This document shows positions 45,766-54,491 of a stretch of DNA of 57,791 bases, one piece after another. This DNA is from JBEKSX01 sp049516635 (GTDB taxonomy: Bacteria > Bacteroidota > Ignavibacteria > Tepidaquicellales > OLB5), in NCBI GenBank assembly GCA_049516635.1, contig JBEKSX010000008.1:1-57791 (forward strand), given 5' to 3'. The notes under the pieces were generated by a model. The model saw only the letters and a program-made list of their open reading frames with translations, was not told where the DNA came from and did not search any database. The position numbers and the translations under genes are program-made. Position 1 is the first letter of the stretch; each line of letters starts with the position of its first letter.

Positions 45766-47454
45766 ATGAAAAAACAGAATTTTTTACTTAATTCGATTTT
45801 TATCATCATTATCTATACAATACTAATAACCAGCATAAAAGCACAAGCGCTTCCTTATGCCCGTTCAATTAATAATTATCAAACATCTTATACATCTGGC
45901 AATGATGCATGGTCTACAGCTGCAAGTGAAAAGTTTGTTCACGCTGTCTGGAGCGATGATGGTGATGTAAATCGTGAAATTTACTATAATCAAGATCCGA
46001 TCGGCAACGGAATAGCTGCTATAGACAGTGTTTCACCTAATAAAAATAAGCTGAATGTTCCTTTGACTTCGGATATGAAAGTATACTTCAACCAGAGTAT
46101 GAACCCTGTAACTCTAGACAGTAACGGGATAATATTTTACGGTTCAATGACAGGGAGGAAGCGTGGAACGATCACCTACAACTCGGGAAACAACTCAGTT
46201 CAGATCGTACCCTATACACCATTTAAATACGGAGAAGAGCTGGTAAGCACAACTTTGGATTCGTTGATAAGGACAGGTTCGGGAAGTTCAATTTATCCAT
46301 ATATCTGGAGCTTTATGACCACAGCCAGAGCTTCAAATTTAATATTTAATTCTACCGGCACGGTTGGAGTTGGAAATTATCCCTGGGGAATAGCCGCAGG
46401 TGATTTCGACGGAGACGGCGATCTGGACCTTGCCGTTGCTAACGAAGGTTCAAATAACGTTTCAATATTAAAGAATAACGGGACAGGCACCTTCATCGTA
46501 TCATCTACAGTTGGAGTTGGAGGTAATCCATATGGAATAACAGCAGGTGATTTCGATGGAGACGGCGATCTGGACCTTGCCGTTGCTGACGGCAATTCAA
46601 ATAACGTTTCAATATTAAAGAATAACGGGACAGGCACCTTCATCGTATCATCTACAGTCGGAGTTGGAAGTTATCCATTTGCAATAACCTCAGGTGATCT
46701 CGACGGAGACGGATATTTAGATCTTGCCGTTGCTAACGAAGTTTCAGGCAACGTTTCAATATTAAAGAATAACGGGACAGGCACCTTCACCCTATCATCT
46801 ACAGTCGGAGTTGGAAGTACTCCATTTGGAATAACCGCAGGTGATCTCGACGGTGACGGCGATCTGGACCTTGCCGTTGCTAACGAAGGTTCAAATAACA
46901 TTTCAATATTAAAGAATAACGGGACAGGCACCTTCATCGTATCATCTACAGTCGGAGTTGGAAGTAATCCATTTGCAATAACCTCAGGTGATCTCGACGG
47001 TGACGGCGATCTGGACCTTGCCGTTGTTAACAACGGTTCAAATAACGTTTCAATATTAAAGAATAACGGGACAGGCACCTTCACCGTATCATCTACAGCC
47101 GGAGTTGGAAGTAATCCATATTTAATAACCGCAGGTGATTTCGACGGAGACGGCGATCTGGACCTCGCCGTACCCAATTACAATTCAAATAACGTTTCAA
47201 TATTAAAGAATAACGGGACAGGCACCTTCACCGTATCATCTACAGCCGGAACTGGAAATAATCCGTTGGGAATAGCCACAGGGGATTTTAATAACGATGG
47301 CGTCTTAGACCTTGCCACGGCTAATGGTAATACTAATAACGTATATATCTTAATAAACCTGACTCCCCCTATACTCTTAAGCCCTGCTAATGGCTCTACA
47401 GGTAATTTGAGTGATTCCAGCTTGCTACGGATTCACTGTTTAGTAATCTCATAA
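45766..47454 (+). CDS. Secreted FG-GAP/VCBS repeat protein, 5' part of a broken gene
   Basis: A 562-residue exported protein: signal peptide 1-27 (SIKAQ), a SbsA/Big-like Ig domain at about 85-190 (VSPNKNKLNVPLTSDMKVYFNQSM), then about seven FG-GAP/VCBS repeats of 58 residues with AGDFDGDGDLDLAVAN (calcium-binding DxDxDGxxD pattern) and NNVSILKNNGTGTF. These form an integrin-like propeller. The frame ends abruptly in ILLSPANGSTGNLSD plus 14 out-of-frame residues, where an FN3-like repeat should continue. The next open frame resumes that repeat, so this is the front of a larger gene. Confidence 0.82.
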   Translation: MKKQNFLLNSIFIIIIYTILITSIKAQALPYARSINNYQTSYTSGNDAWSTAASEKFVHAVWSDDGDVNREIYYNQDPIGNGIAAIDSVSPNKNKLNVPLTSDMKVYFNQSMNPVTLDSNGIIFYGSMTGRKRGTITYNSGNNSVQIVPYTPFKYGEELVSTTLDSLIRTGSGSSIYPYIWSFMTTARASNLIFNSTGTVGVGNYPWGIAAGDFDGDGDLDLAVANEGSNNVSILKNNGTGTFIVSSTVGVGGNPYGITAGDFDGDGDLDLAVADGNSNNVSILKNNGTGTFIVSSTVGVGSYPFAITSGDLDGDGYLDLAVANEVSGNVSILKNNGTGTFTLSSTVGVGSTPFGITAGDLDGDGDLDLAVANEGSNNISILKNNGTGTFIVSSTVGVGSNPFAITSGDLDGDGDLDLAVVNNGSNNVSILKNNGTGTFTVSSTAGVGSNPYLITAGDFDGDGDLDLAVPNYNSNNVSILKNNGTGTFTVSSTAGTGNNPLGIATGDFNNDGVLDLATANGNTNNVYILINLTPPILLSPANGSTGNLSDSSLLRIHCLVIS

Positions 47455-50204
47455 TGAATGATTCCACATTACTTGGTACCGATTCGGTTAAATCAGTATC
47501 TGGTTTAAATGCATTGACCTGGTACTATTGGCGTTTAAACTCGAAATCAGCTAACGGAACAAGCCTTTGGTCGGGAACCTGGAAATTTAAGACACTGGGT
47601 TCCCCTACACAGGTAAGTCTTTTCTCTCCTCCTAACAATTCAGTAAATCAACCTGTGAATATTACTTTTAATTGGTTCAAAGCTGTTGATCAGTTCTTAA
47701 ATAAAATTAATCTCGATAAAGAGAATAGATCCCTTGGACCTCAAAACGTATCGAAGTACTGGTTTGAGCTGTCATCAGATTCGTTGTTCACCAATATTAT
47801 AGTGAGAGATTCAACTCTTACGGATACTATAAATTTTGTTAGCGGATTAAACAACCTAACAAACTACTATTGGAGGGTGAGAGCAAGGAACGAGGTCGGC
47901 TGGGGAAGTTATTCCGCCTGGTTCAAATTCACCACAATTATAAGCGCGCCTGCAGCTCCTGTGCTCGTAAGTCCGACTGATGGTTCACTCGGGCAGAATG
48001 TGTCACTTACGCTCGTATGGAACAAATTACCGACTGCAGCATCTTATAGGGTTCAGGTTGCAATGGACTCACTTTTCACAGGTTTGATTGTTAATGATTC
48101 GACATTAACGGATTCCACAAGAGCAATATCGGGACTTAATCCATTAACTTACTACTGGTGGAGAGTGAACGCAAAGAACATCGGAGGAACAAGCTCATAC
48201 TCGGTAGTGTGGAAGTTTAAAACGATAGGATTCCCCGTTCAGGTTACGCTCCTTAATCCTGCAAACAATGCGGTAAATCAACCAACGTCCATTACGTTCC
48301 TGTGGAGCAGAGCAACTGAACCAACGCAATCGTTCACGCAGCCATTAATGCCAATATCCAAAGAACCGCTTTCAAGAATATTAGTAAGCAAAAATGTTTC
48401 TGGTAAACTAAGTGATGGCGTCGATGCAGTGAGTAATTACTGGTTCGACATGGTAACGGATACGGTATCATTGGCAAACTTAGTTAGGGATACGACTCTG
48501 AACGATACTGCAAAATCATTAAGCGGATTAAGCAACCTGACGAGCTACTATTGGAGAGTAAAAGCAAAGGGTCAGATAGGCTGGGGAAATTATTCTGTCT
48601 GGTTCAAATTTACTACAATTATCAGTACACCTTCAGCACCTTTGCTCGTAAGTCCCGCTAATGGTTCGCTAGGGCAGAATTTGTCACTTACTCTGGTGTG
48701 GATTAAATTACCGAGTGCAGCATCCTATAGGGTGCAGGTTGCAACAGATTCACTGTTTGCAGGGTTGATCGTTAATGATTCGACTCTAACGGATTCCATA
48801 AAAGCAATATCCGGGCTTAATCCATTGACATACTATTGGTGGAGAGTAAATGCAAAGAACATCGGCGGAACAAGCTCTTACTCAGCCGTGTGGAAATTCA
48901 AGACGATCGGGCTTCCCGGACAGGTAACTCTGCTCAATCCCCCGAACAATGCTGCTAACCAGCCAATATCTATAAATTTCAGTTGGAGCAGGGCTGTAGA
49001 ACAAACGTCACCATTTGAAAGTATAAAAAAATCCGGTGAATACAGTGATGGTCTCGATGCCGTAAGCAATTACTGGTTCGATATGGTAACTGATACAGTA
49101 TCATTAGTAAATTTGGTAAGAGATACGACCTTAACCGATACTACAAAAACAGTAAGCGGTTTAAGCTATCTGACAAGCTATTACTGGAGAGTGAAAGCGA
49201 AAGGCAGCTTAGGCTGGGGAAATTATTCTATCTGGTTCAAATTTACCACTATAATCAGTACACCTGCAGCACCTGTGCTCGTAAGCCCTCCAAATGGTGC
49301 CGCAGGTCAACCAGTATCATTAACATTGATCTGGCATCCTTCACCTGACGCTACTTCGTATAGGGTGCAGTTATCAGCTGATTCGCTTTTCGGCAGCTTT
49401 TTCGTTAATGATTCCACTGTGACAGATACAACCAGAGCTGTTTCAGGGTTATCCTACCTCACTAAATATTACTGGAAAGTTAATGCGAAGAACATCGGCG
49501 GAACAAGCAATTTCTCAGCAATATGGAATTTCACAACCGGACCATTACCTCCGGCATTGGTTAACTTGAAAGTCATCCCTGGCGGTTTCTACAACACAGG
49601 AATCGCTCAGCTCAATATGAAAGATACCATTCGAATGATACTTGTTGATTCTGCAAATTGTACTATTGTTGATTCTGCAAGAGCACTGATCGACTCTCTT
49701 ACATTTTCAGCAATACCCACCCCAAGTTTCGCAAATGTTAATACAGGAAAATATTATATACTTATCTTCCACAGGAATCATTTACCTATAGCGAGCAGGT
49801 ATACACAGCAGGTAACCAGGGGCTCAACGGTAAGCTATGATTTCACTGCTGACTCATCTATGACATATGGATTCAACATGATAAAGGTATCAACATCACC
49901 CGTGCTGTGGGGAATGATACCTGCGGATGCGAACCAGGATGAATACATTGATGCTTTGGACCAGGTGATCTGGATAAATCAGAATGGAGAAAATGGAATC
50001 TTTTCCGCTGACTTCAACGGAGATACATATGTCGATGCTCTCGATCAGTTCATATGGATTTTATACAACGGCAATAGCGCTTATCTGCCGTGCGGATTCA
50101 TACCATCCAATCCGGTGATGCAGAAGAAGAATATTGATAGCAGTATTTACTGGATGAAAGTGATCCGGCAAAATCAGGTTAAACAAAATAATTCGAATAA
50201 ATAG
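47454..50204 (+). CDS. FN3-like repeats plus dockerin-like tail, 3' part of a broken gene
   Basis: A 916-codon frame without a signal peptide. The same frame is open upstream from about 47422 and there reads FQLATDSLFSNLIMNDSTL, which is the second half of an FN3-like repeat whose first half ends the preceding gene; the ATG at 47454 lies inside that repeat and is probably not a real start. About seven FN3-like repeats follow (VLVSPTDGSLGQ, SYRVQVA-DSLF, LTYYWWRVNAKNIGGTSSYS). The end holds paired calcium-loop motifs DANQDEYIDALDQVIW and DFNGDTYVDALDQFIW, the dockerin-like pattern common in secreted proteins of this lineage. No T9SS sorting domain closes it. Confidence 0.75.
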   Translation: MNDSTLLGTDSVKSVSGLNALTWYYWRLNSKSANGTSLWSGTWKFKTLGSPTQVSLFSPPNNSVNQPVNITFNWFKAVDQFLNKINLDKENRSLGPQNVSKYWFELSSDSLFTNIIVRDSTLTDTINFVSGLNNLTNYYWRVRARNEVGWGSYSAWFKFTTIISAPAAPVLVSPTDGSLGQNVSLTLVWNKLPTAASYRVQVAMDSLFTGLIVNDSTLTDSTRAISGLNPLTYYWWRVNAKNIGGTSSYSVVWKFKTIGFPVQVTLLNPANNAVNQPTSITFLWSRATEPTQSFTQPLMPISKEPLSRILVSKNVSGKLSDGVDAVSNYWFDMVTDTVSLANLVRDTTLNDTAKSLSGLSNLTSYYWRVKAKGQIGWGNYSVWFKFTTIISTPSAPLLVSPANGSLGQNLSLTLVWIKLPSAASYRVQVATDSLFAGLIVNDSTLTDSIKAISGLNPLTYYWWRVNAKNIGGTSSYSAVWKFKTIGLPGQVTLLNPPNNAANQPISINFSWSRAVEQTSPFESIKKSGEYSDGLDAVSNYWFDMVTDTVSLVNLVRDTTLTDTTKTVSGLSYLTSYYWRVKAKGSLGWGNYSIWFKFTTIISTPAAPVLVSPPNGAAGQPVSLTLIWHPSPDATSYRVQLSADSLFGSFFVNDSTVTDTTRAVSGLSYLTKYYWKVNAKNIGGTSNFSAIWNFTTGPLPPALVNLKVIPGGFYNTGIAQLNMKDTIRMILVDSANCTIVDSARALIDSLTFSAIPTPSFANVNTGKYYILIFHRNHLPIASRYTQQVTRGSTVSYDFTADSSMTYGFNMIKVSTSPVLWGMIPADANQDEYIDALDQVIWINQNGENGIFSADFNGDTYVDALDQFIWILYNGNSAYLPCGFIPSNPVMQKKNIDSSIYWMKVIRQNQVKQNNSNK

Positions 50205-50216
50205 AATAAAAAAATA

Positions 50217-50246
50217 GGGTACTTCCCAGGAATGCGGGAAGTACCC
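50217..50246. terminator. Hairpin after the broken giant gene
   Basis: GGGTACTTCCC (50217-50227) pairs perfectly with GGGAAGTACCC (50236-50246), 11-bp stem. The T tract is weak. Confidence 0.65.
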
Positions 50247-50259
50247 CAACAATTATTAA

Positions 50260-50497
50260 TCACAACCTCCCAATCCTTTCAACCCGACAATCACGATCAA
50301 GTATGATATACCGAAGCCACGTCATGTTAATATAACATTATTTAATCTACTCGGCAGAGGTACTCATGAACGAACGAAAAGAGCGAGGCAATTATGGCAT
50401 AATGTGAACTGCCACAAATTATGCAAGCGGGGCTTATTTCTATAAGCTTGAAACGGAGAGTTACACCGATATCAAGAAAATAATATTATTGAAATAA
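50260..50497 (+). pseudogene. Orphan T9SS C-terminal sorting domain
   Basis: The frame opening at 50260 reads SQPPNPFNPTITIKYDIPK and HVNITLFNLLGR. A one-base shift then gives EVLMNERKERGNYGIM, a TGA where the family has Trp, and NYASGAYFYKLETE...KKIILLK with the stop at 50495. This is a complete type A sorting domain with one frameshift and one nonsense change, and without any preceding protein. It may be the lost tail of the broken giant upstream or the last piece of another gene. Confidence 0.75.
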
Positions 50498-50718
50498 CAT
50501 AATAGATTTTCCAAAGAACTTAGCAATGTATTCAATTTGGATTTTTGTTGAATCTAGATTATAAGAAGCTATTACCTAAATGTTAGCTCAGGAGAGGTTG
50601 AAGTCTAAGCAACCGATAACACAGTTATTTGTAAGAGTGGAGGTATAAAATTTAACCCTCTGCTTTTTGAGCAGATGAAATGTTTGAAATGAAGTAAAAT
50701 AATATGTATTGACTCTAA
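50498..50718. other. Short non-coding stretch
   Basis: It carries a 17-base exact match (50701-50717) to the dinB promoter upstream region (26390-26406), including TTGACT, but without a -10 or operator. Nothing else is recognised. Confidence 0.4.
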
Positions 50719-51015
50719 TTATACAATTCTTGTTTTGTAAAACTTAAGTTGCTTCTTTAATCGCCATATCCACAAAATCAATCCAACAGTCAAAATTGGC
50801 CATAGAAAACAGAAAATTAGAACATTAATCTGTTCGTATGTCATATTGAAAGTTTCAGCAAGGGAATGTAGTATTTGAACGCAAAGAGCAAACATTAACT
50901 CCGGGTTTCTGATACATCTTAGCAATAGAAGAGGATCAACGCAGAATGTAAAGAATAATACGAAAATTAGAATGATGCCTAATAGGACCATAGTTTGGGA
51001 TTTCTTTATTTTCAT
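50719..51015 (-). CDS. Small membrane protein, unknown
   Basis: A 98-residue protein with two clear transmembrane helices (about 8-28 and 63-84) and basic ends. It lies 55 bp downstream of the OmpA-VWA gene on the same strand and may be co-transcribed with it. I do not recognise it. Confidence 0.6.
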   Translation of the reverse strand: MKIKKSQTMVLLGIILIFVLFFTFCVDPLLLLRCIRNPELMFALCVQILHSLAETFNMTYEQINVLIFCFLWPILTVGLILWIWRLKKQLKFYKTRIV

Positions 51016-51070
51016 TTTTTATAAACTTGAGAATTTAAGGTTCAAATTATTTATCTTATCAATTCCAACT

Positions 51071-52507
51071 TCACTCCATCACATAATCCTTATAAATCGT
51101 TCTAATTCTTCCTTTGACGTTAACCCGAACTACAGCAGTCACGTTTGTGCCTTTCGGAGGGAGATTCTCACCGGTCCATAGGATGCTTACCTGGTAACTT
51201 TTCATGATTTGTTTTAGAATTGTAGAATATATTATCGGTAAATCTGATGGTTTATTTGCCCACCAATAAAAACCACCCGTTCTTGCAGCAATTTCAAATA
51301 GATCCGCTTCCCCTACTCCGTTGAAACCGAAGGGTATTGAATGCTTGTATTCTTCCAGTAATCCAACCGTATAGACTTTAATGCCCCTGGATTCACTTAT
51401 CCGGTAAATAGAATCTTTATTAATATTGCCAGATGAATTTTCTTCACCATCGGATAAGGCAATGACGGTTTTCATAATTGTTGGATTACAATTGTAAATT
51501 GTATCACTCAGAGCTGTATAAACGACCCTGAAAAGAGCTGTTCCTGTTCTTGGATAACATTTCTCTGTTATAGCTTTGCTTAATAGTTCTTTAGTTCTTG
51601 TATATGGACGAACAAGATCTATAGCTTTGCCAAATTTAATTATTCTTGCAAGATGCTTACTGTCCATATCGGTGATAAATGTTTGAACAGCCTTTTCCAT
51701 TGATAAAATCTTTTGCGTTTTCGGGGCATCCAAACTGAAATTATCATCATACATGCTGGGACTGTAATCCATTACAAATGTGAAAGCAATTTTCTTCTTT
51801 TCATCTATTGAAATGAATCTCACTGTACCCTGCGCTGAATCTTTTTTGTTCTCTGAATCCCATTTTAAAGTAGCCTGAACATCTTCTTCTTTTATACCTT
51901 CCTCAGGTTCGCCAGTTGTATCACGCACAGAGAGGTCACCTTGCAACTCATTCTTTGAAACCTGTTTCAATGTGGAATTTAGATAAGTTACATCTTTCTC
52001 TTCCGGTTTAGTTTTTTGATTAATGAATGAGAACTCCACTCTTCTGTTAAAAGCTCGATCATAATCCGTCAGATTTTCATTCAGAGGTTCGCTCTTCCCT
52101 TTTCCTTCCACAAGAATGTTTTCCGGATTGCATCCATTCGACACTAGGTACTCTTTCACAGAAAATGCACGTTTAACCGATAGGTCTATATTAAAGTCTT
52201 CGCTTCCGATATTATCTGTATGACCGGTAAGCAGAACTTTTAAATCTGGACTTGACTTCATTTCATCCGCAAGTTTATCCAGGATATAAAAACACTCAAT
52301 CTTAAGTTCAGAGCTTGCAAAATCAAAATAGATCATTTGATTGGTATTCAACGAATCCAATAAAGTACAAGGCGAAACTTCTGAGCTAGTGAGCGAAGAG
52401 AATAGAATGGCAGTAACTAGAATAAGAATGAACAAGATTATACTATGCAAACTATTTAATTCAGCTCGATTAGTTTGCGATTTTTGTTGAATTTTTCTAA
52501 AAAACAT
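51071..52507 (-). CDS. OmpA-like domain / von Willebrand A domain protein
   Basis: This 478-residue envelope protein has an N-terminal membrane segment (about 24-42). An OmpA-C-like peptidoglycan-binding domain follows at about 58-165 (IYFDFASSELK, LLTGHTDNIGSEDFNIDLSVKRAFSVKEYLVSNG, ILVEGKGKSEP, NRRVEF). A VWA domain spans about 225-430 with the MIDAS motif DYSPS (residues 240-244), a later conserved Thr (RTGTALF) and the ALSDGEENSS strand. It should anchor to the cell wall and bind ligands or partners through a metal site. The order OmpA-then-VWA is uncommon. A strong ribosome binding site (AGGAGGG) fixes the start. Confidence 0.87.
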   Translation of the reverse strand: MFFRKIQQKSQTNRAELNSLHSIILFILILVTAILFSSLTSSEVSPCTLLDSLNTNQMIYFDFASSELKIECFYILDKLADEMKSSPDLKVLLTGHTDNIGSEDFNIDLSVKRAFSVKEYLVSNGCNPENILVEGKGKSEPLNENLTDYDRAFNRRVEFSFINQKTKPEEKDVTYLNSTLKQVSKNELQGDLSVRDTTGEPEEGIKEEDVQATLKWDSENKKDSAQGTVRFISIDEKKKIAFTFVMDYSPSMYDDNFSLDAPKTQKILSMEKAVQTFITDMDSKHLARIIKFGKAIDLVRPYTRTKELLSKAITEKCYPRTGTALFRVVYTALSDTIYNCNPTIMKTVIALSDGEENSSGNINKDSIYRISESRGIKVYTVGLLEEYKHSIPFGFNGVGEADLFEIAARTGGFYWWANKPSDLPIIYSTILKQIMKSYQVSILWTGENLPPKGTNVTAVVRVNVKGRIRTIYKDYVME

Positions 52508-52760
52508 ACTGATTCCCTCCTATTTAAAGCATTTCTAAGTTAAAGGTAAAAGGTTTCAGATGAGTATCATAACGTGATACTAATTAATAAAAATATAAAA
52601 TAAATCAATAATACATTTCCATCAACTAAAATTGTATTAGTCCTAATATGATTAATCCTGACTATAAGATTAAGTTAAAATTTAACTTGATTGTTTTTCA
52701 TATTCTTAATTCCTATAAAATATAGTAAATAAATCAAATATTGCATATCCTTGCTTGATA

Positions 52761-53810
52761 CTAATATTCTATTTTCACCTTATTTACTGCTTCTCTCAAA
52801 TCTTCTGTTTCGATGTGAACGTACCCCATAGTTGTATTTAAGTTACTGTGACCGGCCAGCTGTTTTGCATAGTTGATGTTTACCCCGTTTCTGATGAGGT
52901 TTGTGATGAACGTGTGCCTCAAACAGTGAAAATGATACTTTTCAGGTAACCCCGCTAGCCTAAGGTAATTCTTGAATTTCTTTGAAACATAGTTCCCATT
53001 AAGTTTGATACCCTTAACACTGACAAATAGGTATCTCTCGGGTTCTGATAGCTCTATTACGTTTCCTGAGCGGTTTAGAATTGATTTTAAAAGCTCGTTC
53101 AGATGATCTGAGATTGGTATGAACCTTATTCTTCCGGTCTTGATTTTGAAATCAGGTTTATTTCTAATGGTAAGGATCATTTCCTGGAAATCAACATCTT
53201 TGAATTGGATATTCATTATCTCATTCAATCTGCAGCCGGTCAGAAGAGCGAAAATTATCAGCTTTTTGAAACGGTTATCTTCAATTAAATCCAATACCCT
53301 CTTCAATTCATCATCACCAAAACTTAATTTCTCTTTCTGCGGTATTGAAAATTGTTTAATGTACTGCATAGGATTGGATTCTAGATATCTCATTCTTACA
53401 GCATAATTGAAAACTGCTTTCAGGGTCCTGATCTCGATATTTACCGAGGTCTTACTAACCTCTCTGACTCTGACATTCTTATAATTCTCAAAGTCTTTGG
53501 GATTGTACAAATGAATCTCACGATTCCCCTGAATCCTCAACAGATTATTAACCGCGTTTCCGTAAATTATCAGTGTTTTGGAGGTGAAATTTGATTCAGC
53601 AAACTCGCAAATCTCTTTAGCAAGATTAGTAAGAAACCATCTGGTTTGCTTAATTCTGTCTACACTCGATCTGTTTCGAGCGAAATTCCAAAGGAACCTT
53701 TCGGCTTCCTTTTTAGTCCTTTTTCCTGTTGAGATTTTTGTTCTTTTACCCGTGGAGGGGTTGACGAAATACAGGTCATAGAGACCTTTATACCCTTTTG
53801 AGATGAACAT
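52761..53810 (-). CDS. Tyrosine recombinase (island integrase)
   Basis: A 349-residue site-specific recombinase of the phage-integrase family. An N-terminal arm-binding-like region and SAM-like core-binding domain (about 50-150) precede the catalytic domain. Catalytic residues are all present: Arg194 (TGCRLNEI), Lys224 (KIKTGR region), His295 and Arg298 (HCLRH), His321 (LAGHSNLNTT) and Tyr330 (MGYVHIE). It lies about 100 bp from the tRNA-Lys att site with arm-like repeats between, so it is the integrase of the 33-kb island. No excisionase is recognised nearby. The gene appears intact. Confidence 0.95.
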   Translation of the reverse strand: MFISKGYKGLYDLYFVNPSTGKRTKISTGKRTKKEAERFLWNFARNRSSVDRIKQTRWFLTNLAKEICEFAESNFTSKTLIIYGNAVNNLLRIQGNREIHLYNPKDFENYKNVRVREVSKTSVNIEIRTLKAVFNYAVRMRYLESNPMQYIKQFSIPQKEKLSFGDDELKRVLDLIEDNRFKKLIIFALLTGCRLNEIMNIQFKDVDFQEMILTIRNKPDFKIKTGRIRFIPISDHLNELLKSILNRSGNVIELSEPERYLFVSVKGIKLNGNYVSKKFKNYLRLAGLPEKYHFHCLRHTFITNLIRNGVNINYAKQLAGHSNLNTTMGYVHIETEDLREAVNKVKIEY

Positions 53811-53856
53811 TAGATTTTCCTTTCTAATGCCGTTACCTATGATTTAGTGAGGGTAC

Positions 53857-53879
53857 TAGTCACTAAATAAGTCACTAAA
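53857..53879. repeat. Putative integrase arm sites, right
   Basis: TAGTCACTAAAT and AAGTCACTAAA in tandem with a 12-base period, same orientation as the pair at 21108-21131. They lie between the integrase start and attR. Confidence 0.6.
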
Positions 53880-53913
53880 GCCTTATGGGAGGGTCAAAAA
53901 ACCGCAAAAATGA

Positions 53914-53958
53914 GTGAGGCTGGCAGGTCTCGAACCTGCGACCCTCTGCTTAAAAGGC
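53914..53958. repeat. attR: 3' part of tRNA-Lys
   Basis: The 45-base direct repeat partner of 20983-21027 (two mismatches). It forms the 3' part of the functional tRNA gene; by tRNA-integration logic this copy was supplied by the element. Confidence 0.88.
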
Positions 53959-53986
53959 AGATGCTCTACCACTGAGCTACAGCCCC
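53915..53986 (-). tRNA. tRNA-Lys (anticodon TTT)
   Basis: On the minus strand a full 72-base cloverleaf: acceptor GGGGCTG/CAGCCTC, D arm GCTC/GAGC with AGTGGTA loop, anticodon stem TCTGC/GCAGA with loop CTTTTAA (anticodon TTT), T stem GCAGG/CCTGC with TTCGAGA loop and discriminator A. CCA is not encoded. Every stem pairs. It is the integration target of the island. Confidence 0.97.
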
Positions 53987-54062
53987 GATACATTTAAAAA
54001 TTAAAAATAAAAATTTTAAAATTTAAGTCTAAATAAATTAGAACTTTTTCATCAGCCATTAT

Positions 54063-54476
54063 TTACTGACCGGTATATCCCGCAACATTCAACCTGTTCA
54101 CAGCTCTGCTGTAATCAGCTCTGGCACTTTCAAGTGCAGTGCCGTGCTCGGTTTCCATGAGCCTGTGAGCTTCATCTCTTGCTCTTATTGCGCGCTCGAT
54201 ATCGATGTCTTCCTTCGCTTCAAGAGTTTCAGCCAGCATGGAGATACTATTCTTCAGTACTTCAACCACTCCCCCGCTCACGGCAAATATTTTTTCCGAA
54301 CCGTCCTTCGTGACAAACTTAACTTTTCCCGGCTGCAACGTCGATACGAACGGAGCGTGATCCGGAAGAACCTGAAAACTCCCCTCCATCCCGGGTGCAG
54401 TGAAGCTTTTTACGTCATCACTAAACTGCGTCTTAGAAGGTGTCACTATTTCCAAATGGATCAACTTATCCGGCAT
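54063..54476 (-). CDS. atpC: F1F0 ATP synthase subunit epsilon
   Basis: This 137-residue rotor subunit of F1 links gamma to the c ring and regulates ATP hydrolysis. The N-terminal beta-sandwich starts IHLEIVTPSKTQFSDDVKSFTAPGMEGSFQVLPDHAPFVSTLQPG (family hallmark), and the C-terminal helical hairpin covers about 88-135 (AKEDIDIERAIRARDEAHRLM). It begins 15 bases after atpD, so the two are one transcript. Separation of atpDC from the other ATP synthase genes is typical of Bacteroidota and Chlorobi. Confidence 0.96.
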   Translation of the reverse strand: MPDKLIHLEIVTPSKTQFSDDVKSFTAPGMEGSFQVLPDHAPFVSTLQPGKVKFVTKDGSEKIFAVSGGVVEVLKNSISMLAETLEAKEDIDIERAIRARDEAHRLMETEHGTALESARADYSRAVNRLNVAGYTGQ

Positions 54477-54491
54477 TGTTTAAATCGAATT

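Larger units (their letters stand above)
20984..53958. mobile_element. 33-kb integrated island at tRNA-Lys(TTT)
   Basis: The island is bounded by a 44/45-bp direct repeat of the tRNA-Lys 3' end (20983-21027 and 53914-53958), with a tyrosine integrase gene (52761-53810) next to the intact tRNA and arm-like repeats just inside both ends. By standard tRNA-integration logic the right copy, which completes the tRNA, came with the element, and the left copy is the original displaced end. Cargo is mostly secreted, membrane and stress functions. I recognise no relaxase, type IV secretion, phage structural or replication gene, so autonomous transfer is unlikely. Remnant genes inside show accretion and decay; the single-event reading is inference. 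Confidence 0.75.

Noticed and set aside
46377..47177. Long open frames on the minus strand across the FG-GAP repeats
   Set aside because: They are shadows of the repeated codons of the real gene (regular Pro/Ser-rich repeats, no ribosome binding site).
50658..50686. CCCTCTGCT...AGCAGATG, resembling another tRNA-Lys anticodon arm or att site
   Set aside because: Only a small hairpin matches; the loop and the T arm do not.
20984..53958. Prophage or conjugative element
   Set aside because: No terminase, capsid, tail, relaxase, coupling protein or type IV secretion gene can be recognised; only the integrase supports mobility.
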